From an uncultured Blautia sp. (GTDB lineage Bacteria > Bacillota > Clostridia > Lachnospirales > Lachnospiraceae), in the NCBI GenBank assembly GCA_900541345.1, contig UQJE01000038.1, forward strand, positions 1 to 22,408: a stretch of 22,408 bases of DNA. The letters run 5' to 3'. Of this stretch, positions 7,138 through 14,518 are shown piece after piece; the first letter of the stretch is position 1, and each line of letters begins with the position of its first letter. Under the pieces are notes generated by a model. The model did no database searches. It saw nothing but the letters and a program-made list of their open reading frames with translations, and was not told the origin of the DNA. The position numbers and the translations under genes are program-made.

Positions 7138-8031
7138 ATGTATGATGTAGTGATTATCGGAGCAGGACCGGCAGGAATCAGCGCAGGAATTTATGCGGCA
7201 AGCAGAGGAAAAAAGGTACAGATAGTGGAGAAAAACCAAGTTGGAGGTTTGATTGGAAAGGTATCTACCGTTACACATTATGCAGGGATACTTCCGGGAG
7301 AAACAGGTGCATCTTTTGCAGAAAGAATGAAGCAGCAGGCGGAAGCTGCAGGAGTGGAAATTTTAAAAGCCGATGTAAAAAAAGTAGATCTTACAGGAAA
7401 GACAAAGAAAATAGTTACCGACAAGGGAGTTGTAGAAGCGGAAAAGGTAATTCTGGCAAATGGAACTTCCCCGAGAAAACTTGGAATTGAAGGAGAAGAA
7501 AAATTGTGGGGAAAAGGAATGGGAATGAATGCCGCAAAAGATGGCGAAAGCTATCGGGGAAAACATATTTATGTGATCGGCGGTGCAGATGGAGCAGTAA
7601 AAGAGGCGCTTTATCTGTCAAAATTTGCTTCCGAAGTAACGATTGTGCATTTTGAAGATACGCTTGGATGTATTGCCGAGTTCAGAAATAAGATAAAACA
7701 GACATCGAATATTTCCCTGCGGCTTCATACGAGACTTCACAGTGTGCAGGGACAGGATTTTGTAGAGACGCTTGAGTTGGCGGACGAACATACAGGAGTG
7801 ATTGAAAAAATAGAAGATTCCGGATGCGGCATATTTGTTTATGCCGGAACTGTTCCAAATACAGATCTGTATACACAGATTCATCTGGAAAATGGATTTA
7901 TTCCTGTAAACGAAAAAATGGAAACAGAGATAGAAGGCGTATATGCTGCGGGAGACATTCGGGTAAAGCAGGTGCGTCAGGTATCTACCGCTGTGGCAGA
8001 TGGAACAATTGCAGCAATAAATTGCATGTAA
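7138..8031 (+). CDS. Thioredoxin-reductase-like FAD-dependent oxidoreductase lacking the CxxC
   Basis: A 297-residue flavoprotein with the two-domain layout of low-Mr thioredoxin reductases. FAD site: IIGAGPAGISAG (residues 6-17), an ATG-like motif VILANGTSPRKL (105-115) and AAGDIRVKQVRQVSTAVADG (270-289), nearly the family consensus. The inserted nucleotide-binding domain has IGGADGAVKEALYLSKFA (147-164). Two expected features are missing. Where the redox pair CATCDG should stand the protein reads NAAKDG (131-136), and where NADPH-using members have HRRxxxR it reads HFEDTLG (171-177). The only cysteines are C178, C230 and C296. So it should not reduce thioredoxin by the usual route, and may use another electron donor. 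An ATG at 7111 is in frame, but AAGGAGG at 7122-7128 lies 9 bases before the ATG at 7138. Function is unknown. Confidence 0.88.
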   Translation: MYDVVIIGAGPAGISAGIYAASRGKKVQIVEKNQVGGLIGKVSTVTHYAGILPGETGASFAERMKQQAEAAGVEILKADVKKVDLTGKTKKIVTDKGVVEAEKVILANGTSPRKLGIEGEEKLWGKGMGMNAAKDGESYRGKHIYVIGGADGAVKEALYLSKFASEVTIVHFEDTLGCIAEFRNKIKQTSNISLRLHTRLHSVQGQDFVETLELADEHTGVIEKIEDSGCGIFVYAGTVPNTDLYTQIHLENGFIPVNEKMETEIEGVYAAGDIRVKQVRQVSTAVADGTIAAINCM

Positions 8032-8057
8032 CTTGGTAGATTTCTCTCGATAAATTG

Positions 8058-8066
8058 TGATACAAT
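8058..8066 (+). promoter_or_regulatory. Extended -10 promoter before the helicase gene
   Basis: TGATACAAT is a TGn-extended -10 (TG plus TACAAT). It contains the in-frame ATG at 8065, which therefore cannot be the start of this transcript's gene. Predicted +1 is near 8073, giving a leader of about 28 bases to the ATG at 8101. Confidence 0.5.
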
Positions 8067-8100
8067 GAATGCATATATCAGAAGAATCGGGAGAAAAATC

Positions 8101-10455
8101 ATGGAAAAGCCAACAGTTCGTATTTCTGTACGAAATCTTGTAGAGTTTATTCTTCGGGAGGGGGATATTGACAGCCGCCGTGGCGCAATGGATAAAGAAG
8201 CCATGCAGAAAGGAAGCCGGCTTCACAGAAAAATACAGGGGAGACAGGAAGGCACATACAGGGCAGAGGTTTCGCTGAAATGGAAAAGTGAATACGAGGA
8301 CGTTATCATTCTTGTAGAAGGACGGGCAGACGGCATTTTTATGGAGGAAGGAGAAACCTTTATCGACGAGATAAAGGGGGTTCTTACAAATCTGGAAAAT
8401 ATAAAAGAGCCGGTGTCTGTCCATTTGGCGCAGGCGAAATGTTACGCAAGGATTTACGGAGAGATGGAGGAGTGCTCGCGCATTGGAATCCAGATGACTT
8501 ACGGAAATCTTGATACAGAAGAAATAAAGTATTTTCGCCAGGAATATTCCCTGGAAGAGTTAAAACAATGGTATGCCGGGCTTCTCGATGAATATCACAA
8601 ATGGATTTCCCATCAGTTAAAGTGGAGAAAAGAGAGAAATCATTCTATGAAAAATCTGGATTTTCCATTTCCCTACAGAGAGGGACAGAGGCGTATGGTC
8701 AGCAGTGTATATCATGCGATTTCTGAAAAAAAACAGATTTTCATACAGGCTCCTACCGGTGTGGGAAAAACCATGTCTACCATTTTTCCCTCAGTGCGGG
8801 CAGCAGGGGAAGGAAAAGGAGAGACCGTCTTTTATTTGACTGCCAAAACGATAACCAGGACAGTGGCAGAGGAGGCTTTTGAAATTTTAAGAAGTAAGGG
8901 GCTGAAATTTAAGTCTGTAACCATTACTGCAAAAGATAAAATCTGTCCATTTCAGGAGGCGGAATGTAATCCGGACAGCTGCCCTTATGCAAAGGGACAT
9001 TACGACAGAATAAATGATGCAGTATATGAACTTTGGGTGGAGGAAAACGCCTACAGCAGGGAAAAATTGCTGGAGCAAGCGGAGAAATGGAAGGTATGTC
9101 CATTTGAGATGTGTCTTGATCTGGCGCTTTGGACAGATGGTGTGATCTGCGATTATAATTATGTGTTTGATCCAAATGTAAAGCTGAAGCGCTTTTTTGG
9201 AGAGGGAGTATCAGGAGAATATATTTTTTTGATAGACGAGGCGCATAATCTTGTAGAACGCGGAAGGGACATGTACAGTGCCTCCATATGCAAGGAAGAA
9301 ATTCTGGAAATCAGAAAAAGGGCGGGAGAAAAATACCCTCGTTTTACGAAAGCGCTAAATCGCGTAAATCGCCAGCTCCTTGAAATAAAGAAAGACTGTG
9401 AGAAATATGAGATTCTGGAAGGACCAGGAGCACTGCCTTTCAGTCTTCTTCAAGTAATGGGGGAGATGGAGAAAATTCTGGAAGAAGGGACAGATTCTCA
9501 GCTTATAGATGAAATCCTTGATTTTTATTTTTCAGTGAGAGATTTTCTTAATGTATCGGAGCTTGTGGACGACAATTATCAGGTGTATGCGGAAAATGGA
9601 GAGGATGGAAATTTCAGGGTGAAACTTTTCTGTGTAAATCCAGCCGGAAATCTGGGGGAATGTCTTTCAAAAGGAAACAGCGCCGTATTTTTTTCCGCAA
9701 CCTTTCTTCCGTTGAGATATTACAGGGAAATGTTGAGTGTGAGAAAAGATGATTTCGGAATTTATGTTCCATCTCCTTTTTCAGCAGAAAACAGGAAGAT
9801 TCTCATAGGGGACGACGTAAGCAGCCGCTATACAAGAAGAGGATATGAAGAATACAGAAAAGTGGCGGAGTATATTGCAAGGACTGTGTGGCAGAAAAAG
9901 GGAAATTATATGGTTTTCTTCCCTTCTTATCGTTTTATGGAAGAGGTGTACCGGATCTATGAAGAGGAGTTTTCGGTCGCATGGATTCGAACCATCTGCC
10001 AGGAAACAGAAATGAGCGAGAAGAGACGGGAGGAATTTCTTGGTGAGTTTTCGGAGGACGGAGATGCAGTCGTTGGTTTTTGTGTGATGGGAGGTGTGTT
10101 TTCCGAAGGAATCGATCTTATTGGAAGCAGGCTTATTGGAGCTGTTATTGTGGGAACAGGACTTCCGCAGATCAGTAATGAAAGAGAAATCCTTAAAAAC
10201 TATTACGATAAGAAGGGGGAGGCCGGTTTTGATTATGCCTATCGTTATCCAGGAATGAATAAAGTGCTTCAGGCAGCGGGACGCGTAATCAGAACCCAGG
10301 AGGACAGAGGGATTCTTCTGCTTCTCGATGAAAGATTTTGGGGAAGTGATTATAGAGGACTTTTCCCGTCAGAGTGGGCAGACAGGAAACGGTGTAGGCT
10401 GGACAATGTGGAGAGAACTTTACAACAATTTTGGATTAGCACAAAAAAGTTTTAA
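8101..10455 (+). CDS. PD-(D/E)XK nuclease fused to DinG/XPD-type Fe-S helicase
   Basis: A 784-residue probable DNA repair enzyme. The first about 170 residues show a RecB-like nuclease core: GSRLH (38-42), D77 in GRADGIF, DEIKG with E90 and K92, and Q111..Y115 (QAKCY), which are the four motifs of that nuclease group in order. The rest is an SF2 helicase of the XPD/DinG type: Walker A APTGVGKT (217-224), DEAH box (379-382), EGIDL, and QAAGRVIR motif VI (724-731). Between Walker A and the DEAH box lie C282, C289, C294, C333 and C338, in the place of the Fe-S domain of the family, so a 4Fe-4S cluster is likely. Members unwind DNA 5' to 3'. The start at 8101 has GGGAG (8089-8093) 7 bases upstream. 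Staphylococcal DinG has an unrelated exonuclease domain at the same end. It follows the flavoprotein gene by 69 bases. Confidence 0.88.
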   Translation: MEKPTVRISVRNLVEFILREGDIDSRRGAMDKEAMQKGSRLHRKIQGRQEGTYRAEVSLKWKSEYEDVIILVEGRADGIFMEEGETFIDEIKGVLTNLENIKEPVSVHLAQAKCYARIYGEMEECSRIGIQMTYGNLDTEEIKYFRQEYSLEELKQWYAGLLDEYHKWISHQLKWRKERNHSMKNLDFPFPYREGQRRMVSSVYHAISEKKQIFIQAPTGVGKTMSTIFPSVRAAGEGKGETVFYLTAKTITRTVAEEAFEILRSKGLKFKSVTITAKDKICPFQEAECNPDSCPYAKGHYDRINDAVYELWVEENAYSREKLLEQAEKWKVCPFEMCLDLALWTDGVICDYNYVFDPNVKLKRFFGEGVSGEYIFLIDEAHNLVERGRDMYSASICKEEILEIRKRAGEKYPRFTKALNRVNRQLLEIKKDCEKYEILEGPGALPFSLLQVMGEMEKILEEGTDSQLIDEILDFYFSVRDFLNVSELVDDNYQVYAENGEDGNFRVKLFCVNPAGNLGECLSKGNSAVFFSATFLPLRYYREMLSVRKDDFGIYVPSPFSAENRKILIGDDVSSRYTRRGYEEYRKVAEYIARTVWQKKGNYMVFFPSYRFMEEVYRIYEEEFSVAWIRTICQETEMSEKRREEFLGEFSEDGDAVVGFCVMGGVFSEGIDLIGSRLIGAVIVGTGLPQISNEREILKNYYDKKGEAGFDYAYRYPGMNKVLQAAGRVIRTQEDRGILLLLDERFWGSDYRGLFPSEWADRKRCRLDNVERTLQQFWISTKKF

Positions 10456-10456
10456 C

Positions 10457-10484
10457 TTGACAGAGTGATAAAATGGGATATAAT
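10457..10484 (+). promoter_or_regulatory. Consensus SigA promoter of glmS
   Basis: TTGACA (10457-10462) and TATAAT (10479-10484), both perfect, with a 16-base spacer. It starts two bases after the helicase stop. Predicted +1 is near 10491, giving a leader of about 42 bases. Confidence 0.8.
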
Positions 10485-10532
10485 GTAAAAAACACAAAAA
10501 AAAGATATGATTGTGCAAAAAAGGAGAAGAAT

Positions 10533-12359
10533 ATGTGTGGAATTGTCGGATACATTGGAGAACAGCAGGCAGCACCCATTTTATTAGACGGATTATCAAA
10601 GCTTGAATATAGAGGATATGATTCTGCCGGAATTGCAGTTTTTGATGGGAAAGAAATCCATATGGAAAAGGCTACGGGACGTTTGAAGGTTTTGGAAGAA
10701 GCGACAAAAGGAGGAACGACTCTTTTGGGAACTTCAGGAATTGGTCATACGAGGTGGGCGACGCATGGAAGTCCTTCTAACGAAAATGCGCATCCTCATT
10801 TCAATAAAGAGCATACGATTGTGGTGGTACACAATGGTATTATTGAGAATTATGCAAAACTAAAAAGAAAGCTGCAGGGAAAAGGCTATGAGTTTCAGTC
10901 GGAGACAGATACAGAGGTACTGGTGCATCTTCTTACAGAATATTATAATGGAAATCCAATAGAGACAATTGAAAAAGTAATGCGCCGTGTAGACGGTTCC
11001 TATGCTCTTGGAATTATGTTTCAGGATCATCCGCATCATATTTATGCTGCGAGAAAGGACAGCCCTTTGATCGTGGGAAAAAGCAGTGAGGGAAATCTGA
11101 TTGCTTCGGATGTTCCGGCAGTTCTTTGCCATACGAGAGAGGTATATTACATGGAAAATGAGGAGATTGCCTGCCTTTCCGGAGAGAATATCAGATTTTA
11201 TAATATAGATGGAGAAAGTTTGAAGAAGGAAGCAGCTTTTATTGAATGGGACGTAGACGCAGCAGAAAAGGGTGGTTATGCACATTTTATGCTGAAGGAA
11301 ATTTATGAACAGCCCAAAGCAATCAGAGATACGATCAGTCCCCGGCTTTTGAATCATGATGTGGTAATTGAAGAGCTTGGAATGACAGATGAAGAAATCA
11401 GAAAGATTCGGAAAATTATTATTGTGGCCTGCGGTTCTGCTTATCATGCTGGCGTAACTGGAAAATATGTGCTGGAAGGACTTGCAAGAATACCGGTAGA
11501 AGTGGATTTGGCAAGTGAATTTCGATACAGAAATCCTATTTTTGAAGAAGGAACCCTTGCAGTTGTTATCAGCCAGTCAGGAGAAACGGCAGATTCTCTT
11601 GCAGCATTGAGGGAAATGAAAAAGAATCATGTAAAAGTACTGGGAATTGTAAATGTAGTGGGCAGTTCCATTGCGAGAGAGGCGGACAGTGTACTATATA
11701 CATGGGCTGGGCCGGAAATATCTGTTGCAACAACAAAAGCATATAGTGCGCAGCTTGCGGCTCTTTATCTTCTTTCCGTAAAGTTTGCCAGAGTGCGGGG
11801 ACTTATGACAGAAAAGGAGTTTGAAGATTTCGAGAAAAATTTGGAAAAACTTCCGGAGCAGGTGAAGAAACTTCTGGGAATGAAAGAAAAAATCCAACGC
11901 TTTGCAAACAGGTATCTTGCGGCAGAGCATATGTTTTTTATTGGAAGGGGTATTGATTACGCAACTTCATTAGAAGGGTCATTAAAACTAAAGGAGATTT
12001 CCTATATTCATTCAGAAGCTTATGCAGCAGGAGAATTAAAGCATGGAACAATCTCTCTTATAGAAGAAGATACGCTTGTAGTGGCAGTTGCCACACAGGA
12101 ATCACTGTACACCAAAATGGTCAGCAACATTGTGGAAGTTAAGACAAGAGGGGCATTTGTTATGGCAATAACAGATGAAGAACATAAAGAACTGGAAAAA
12201 ATAGCCGATTATGTTCTGCATATTCCAAAGACAAATTCGTTTCTTACAAATGCACTCGCCATAATTCCCCTTCAGCTTCTGGCTTATTATGTATCTCTTG
12301 GAAGAGGGCTTGACGTTGACAAACCAAGAAATCTGGCGAAATCTGTCACAGTGGAATAA
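10533..12359 (+). CDS. glmS: Glutamine--fructose-6-phosphate aminotransferase (isomerizing)
   Basis: Makes glucosamine-6-phosphate from fructose-6-phosphate and glutamine, the entry to peptidoglycan aminosugars. The 608-residue product matches the usual length. It starts MCGIVGYIG; the Cys after Met is the glutaminase nucleophile. The class II amidotransferase domain continues with YRGYDSAGIA, HTRWATHG and NAHPH; two SIS sugar-binding domains follow, with CGSAYHAG, SQSGETADS and TTKAYSAQ in the first and RGIDYATSLEGSLKLKEI in the second, ending DKPRNLAKSVTVE. An ATG at 10473 is in frame but lies inside the promoter; AAGGAG at 10521-10526 sets the start at 10533. The leader is too short to hold the glmS ribozyme known from many Firmicutes. 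Confidence 0.97.
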   Translation: MCGIVGYIGEQQAAPILLDGLSKLEYRGYDSAGIAVFDGKEIHMEKATGRLKVLEEATKGGTTLLGTSGIGHTRWATHGSPSNENAHPHFNKEHTIVVVHNGIIENYAKLKRKLQGKGYEFQSETDTEVLVHLLTEYYNGNPIETIEKVMRRVDGSYALGIMFQDHPHHIYAARKDSPLIVGKSSEGNLIASDVPAVLCHTREVYYMENEEIACLSGENIRFYNIDGESLKKEAAFIEWDVDAAEKGGYAHFMLKEIYEQPKAIRDTISPRLLNHDVVIEELGMTDEEIRKIRKIIIVACGSAYHAGVTGKYVLEGLARIPVEVDLASEFRYRNPIFEEGTLAVVISQSGETADSLAALREMKKNHVKVLGIVNVVGSSIAREADSVLYTWAGPEISVATTKAYSAQLAALYLLSVKFARVRGLMTEKEFEDFEKNLEKLPEQVKKLLGMKEKIQRFANRYLAAEHMFFIGRGIDYATSLEGSLKLKEISYIHSEAYAAGELKHGTISLIEEDTLVVAVATQESLYTKMVSNIVEVKTRGAFVMAITDEEHKELEKIADYVLHIPKTNSFLTNALAIIPLQLLAYYVSLGRGLDVDKPRNLAKSVTVE

Positions 12360-12371
12360 AAAGAAAAAGAA

Positions 12372-12400
12372 TTGCACTTCTGAAGAAAACAAGGTATACT
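12372..12400 (+). promoter_or_regulatory. SigA-type promoter of the secreted serine hydrolase gene
   Basis: TTGCAC (12372-12377) and TATACT (12395-12400) with a 17-base spacer; predicted +1 near 12407, about 39 bases before the start codon. No terminator is seen between the glmS stop and this promoter. Confidence 0.6.
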
Positions 12401-12445
12401 TTCGGTAATGTTTCTTTCCGACAGAAATAAGAAAGGAAGAGTTTA

Positions 12446-13903
12446 ATGAAAAAACAAAAATTCACTTTGCCGGAACTTTTTTTGAAAGGAGTGCTTCTTG
12501 TGACTTGCACCGCAGTCTTTTTTTCAGGAACAGGGGAAGTTTTGGCAGGAAGTCTTTTAAGCGTGACGGAAGAATCACAAATCCTTGCGATAGAAGATGG
12601 AAGCGGAAAGTATCTTTTAAAAAGTGACGGGTTTTACTGTCTGAATGAAGACGGAACATTGGAGACTGCTCCGGCAGTTCATTACTTTGATCATCTTGTG
12701 ATAGACGGGACTGTATTTGACGGTTATTATTATCACGATGAAAGCGGAAAATTCCGCGCAGGAAATCCATATATGACATACTTGAATCTCCCGGCTGCAG
12801 CAGAGGAGGCACCTGAGGAAATGGCGGTTTCTTTTGAGGGATACTTCATGGTGAATAATCTGGGAAAGCTTACAGCAGCTCCGCAGGTTCGATATATGAA
12901 TGACCTGAAGCTTAATAATCAGTCATTTAACGGATATTATTATTTTGATGAATATGGAGAACTGGTGACAGAAACAGGAATCCATGAGCTTGATATGACT
13001 TCCAATGGGCAGCATTTTGAGGGAATGTATTATTTTGGCGGAGAAAACGGACTTCTTATTCAAGAAGAGGGAACGACACCGGAAGGACTTTCAGTAGATG
13101 AGACGGGGCGTCTCAAAGATGGGGATAAGCTTGGTATGGGAACTCTGGAACCAAAGCTTACAGAGATGATAAAAAGCTATCCGGGAGAATGGAGTGCCTA
13201 TGTGAAAAATTTGGACAGCGGAGAAGAAATTCTTATAAACAATCAGTCCATGTATTCTGCAAGTCTTATAAAAGCATTTGTTTTGGCGGATTCTTATAAT
13301 GAGATGGAAAACGTGATGGCAAATGAAGGACAGAAATTGAAAAAAGAAGCGGACAGTCCGGAAGTTAAGGTAAAAGTAGATGATCTCATCTGTAATATGA
13401 TCACAGTGAGCGACAATGAGTCTTTTAACGAGCTGGTACGGCTTCAGTCTGAAAAAAATGACTTTAAGGAAGGCGCGGAAAAAATTAATGAATATTTAAA
13501 AGAGGAAGGGTACGGGGATACTTCCGTACAGCATACCCTGGCCCCGTCTGCTTCCCCATCCACAGGGCTTGGAGGAAGAAATACCACTTCTGTAAAGGAT
13601 TGTGGAATGCTTTTGGAGCGGATTTACAAAGGGGATTGTGTGAGTAAGGAGGCTTCAGAGGAGATGCTGAATATTCTTCTTCAGCAGGAGGTAGACTGGA
13701 AAATTCCTTCTGGACTTTCAAGTGATATAAAAGTGGCAAATAAAACAGGAGAAACGGACACCAGTCAGCACGATATTGCCATTGTATACGGAGAAAAAAC
13801 AACATATATTTTCTGTGTCATGTCGCAGAACTGCCCGGAGAGTACGGCAATTCATAATATCAGGGACTTGTCAAGAGTGGTATATTATCATTTAAATCTG
13901 TGA
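12446..13903 (+). CDS. Secreted beta-lactamase-fold serine hydrolase with duplicated N-terminal repeats
   Basis: A 485-residue exported protein. The signal peptide has KKQK, a hydrophobic core (11-26) and a likely cut after A34 (VLA-GS). Residues 62-105 and 132-175 are clear copies of one module (GFYCLNEDG..GYYYHDESGKF and GYFMVNNLG..GYYYFDEYGEL), and residues 178-204 hold a third, shorter copy; the aromatic-glycine pattern resembles cell-wall-binding repeats. The C-terminal about 250 residues are a class A beta-lactamase-like domain: S273-L-I-K276 (SxxK), S322-D-N (SDN) and K433-T-G (KTG). I see no ExxLN motif with the deacylating glutamate of true class A enzymes, so antibiotic hydrolysis is doubtful; a peptidoglycan-related esterase, peptidase or non-hydrolysing role is more likely. 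AAGGA at 12434-12438 is 7 bases before the ATG. Confidence 0.87.
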   Translation: MKKQKFTLPELFLKGVLLVTCTAVFFSGTGEVLAGSLLSVTEESQILAIEDGSGKYLLKSDGFYCLNEDGTLETAPAVHYFDHLVIDGTVFDGYYYHDESGKFRAGNPYMTYLNLPAAAEEAPEEMAVSFEGYFMVNNLGKLTAAPQVRYMNDLKLNNQSFNGYYYFDEYGELVTETGIHELDMTSNGQHFEGMYYFGGENGLLIQEEGTTPEGLSVDETGRLKDGDKLGMGTLEPKLTEMIKSYPGEWSAYVKNLDSGEEILINNQSMYSASLIKAFVLADSYNEMENVMANEGQKLKKEADSPEVKVKVDDLICNMITVSDNESFNELVRLQSEKNDFKEGAEKINEYLKEEGYGDTSVQHTLAPSASPSTGLGGRNTTSVKDCGMLLERIYKGDCVSKEASEEMLNILLQQEVDWKIPSGLSSDIKVANKTGETDTSQHDIAIVYGEKTTYIFCVMSQNCPESTAIHNIRDLSRVVYYHLNL

Positions 13904-13920
13904 AAATACAAAAAAAATTA

Positions 13921-13949
13921 TTGATTCTAACATTTTTTTGATATACAAT
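13921..13949 (+). promoter_or_regulatory. Candidate promoter of ridA
   Basis: TTGATT (13921-13926) and TACAAT (13944-13949) with a 17-base spacer in a very AT-rich gap. Predicted +1 near 13956. Confidence 0.5.
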
Positions 13950-13991
13950 AAAATCAACAAAACAATGATATAACAGAAGGGAGATTTTGTT

Positions 13992-14369
13992 ATGAAAGTT
14001 ATTCACACAGACAAGGCTCCGGCAGCTATCGGACCATATTCCCAGGCAATGGTATTTCAGAATGTACTGTTTACATCAGGACAGATCCCGGTAAATCCTG
14101 CAACAGGAAAAATAGAGGGAACTACCATTGAAGAGCAGGCAGAGCAGGTAATGAAAAATCTGGACGCTGTTTTAAAAGAAGCTGGAACCGGTTTTGAAAA
14201 TGCAGTGAAGACAACATGTTTTCTTGCAGATATGGGAGATTTTGCAGCATTTAACGAAGTGTACGCAAAATATTTTGTAAATAAACCGGCACGTTCCTGT
14301 GTTGCTGTTAAAACACTTCCAAAGAATGTTCTTTGTGAAGTGGAAGTGATTGCGGCAATCGAAGAGTAA
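13992..14369 (+). CDS. ridA: RidA family 2-iminobutanoate/2-iminopropanoate deaminase
   Basis: Hydrolyses reactive enamine/imine intermediates released by PLP enzymes such as threonine dehydratase, protecting other PLP enzymes in the cytosol. The 125-residue length is typical, and the protein is expected to be a trimer. Conserved features: GPYSQA (14-19), LFTSGQIPVNPATG (26-39), TCFLADMGDFAAFNEVY (75-91) and PARSCV with R101, the residue that binds the substrate carboxylate, plus C103 and E116. These match the catalytic set R105, C107 and E120 of E. coli RidA in spacing, so an active deaminase is likely. It is a single-gene unit with its own promoter and a strong terminator. Confidence 0.94.
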   Translation: MKVIHTDKAPAAIGPYSQAMVFQNVLFTSGQIPVNPATGKIEGTTIEEQAEQVMKNLDAVLKEAGTGFENAVKTTCFLADMGDFAAFNEVYAKYFVNKPARSCVAVKTLPKNVLCEVEVIAAIEE

Positions 14370-14392
14370 TAACACAAATAAAAGATGCAGAC

Positions 14393-14442
14393 AAAAACCC
14401 TCCGCCTGTCAGGTTTGCGTACCTGATGCGGAGGGTTTTTCC
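14393..14442 (+). terminator. Strong intrinsic terminator after ridA
   Basis: AAAAACCCTCCGC (14393-14405) pairs with GCGGAGGGTTTTT (14428-14440); TCAGGT (14409-14414) pairs with ACCTGA (14421-14426) further in, so the stem is nearly continuous with a small bulge. The A and T ends make it usable on both strands. Confidence 0.93.
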
Positions 14443-14446
14443 CGCA

Positions 14447-14475
14447 TTGATTTTTACACAAAAATCGTGTATAAT
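14447..14475 (+). promoter_or_regulatory. SigA-type promoter of the egsA-ispF-cysS-mrnC-rlmB-sigH run
   Basis: TTGATT (14447-14452) and a perfect TATAAT (14470-14475) with a 17-base spacer; predicted +1 near 14482. It follows the ridA terminator directly. No other promoter of this quality was seen before sigH, so it may drive the whole run. Confidence 0.75.
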
Positions 14476-14518
14476 ACCAAGTTATAAAAGTTTATGAAAA
14501 TCAGGAGGAGAGAAACAC

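Noticed and set aside
7618..8424. Long minus-strand open frame across the end of the flavoprotein gene and start of the helicase gene
   Set aside because: It runs antisense through two clear protein families and two start regions, has no ribosome site and no recognisable motif.
10473..10532. Longer glmS start at 10473
   Set aside because: That ATG lies between the -35 and -10 hexamers, and the Cys after Met at 10533 must be exposed as the catalytic N-terminus.
10860..11447. Minus-strand open frame of 195 codons inside glmS
   Set aside because: Antisense to a fully conserved enzyme gene; composition (Cys, Ser, Ile, Asn rich) is that of a shadow frame.
12446..13903. Reading the serine hydrolase as an antibiotic resistance beta-lactamase
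   Set aside because: The ExxLN motif is not visible and the large repeated N-terminal part is unlike resistance enzymes.
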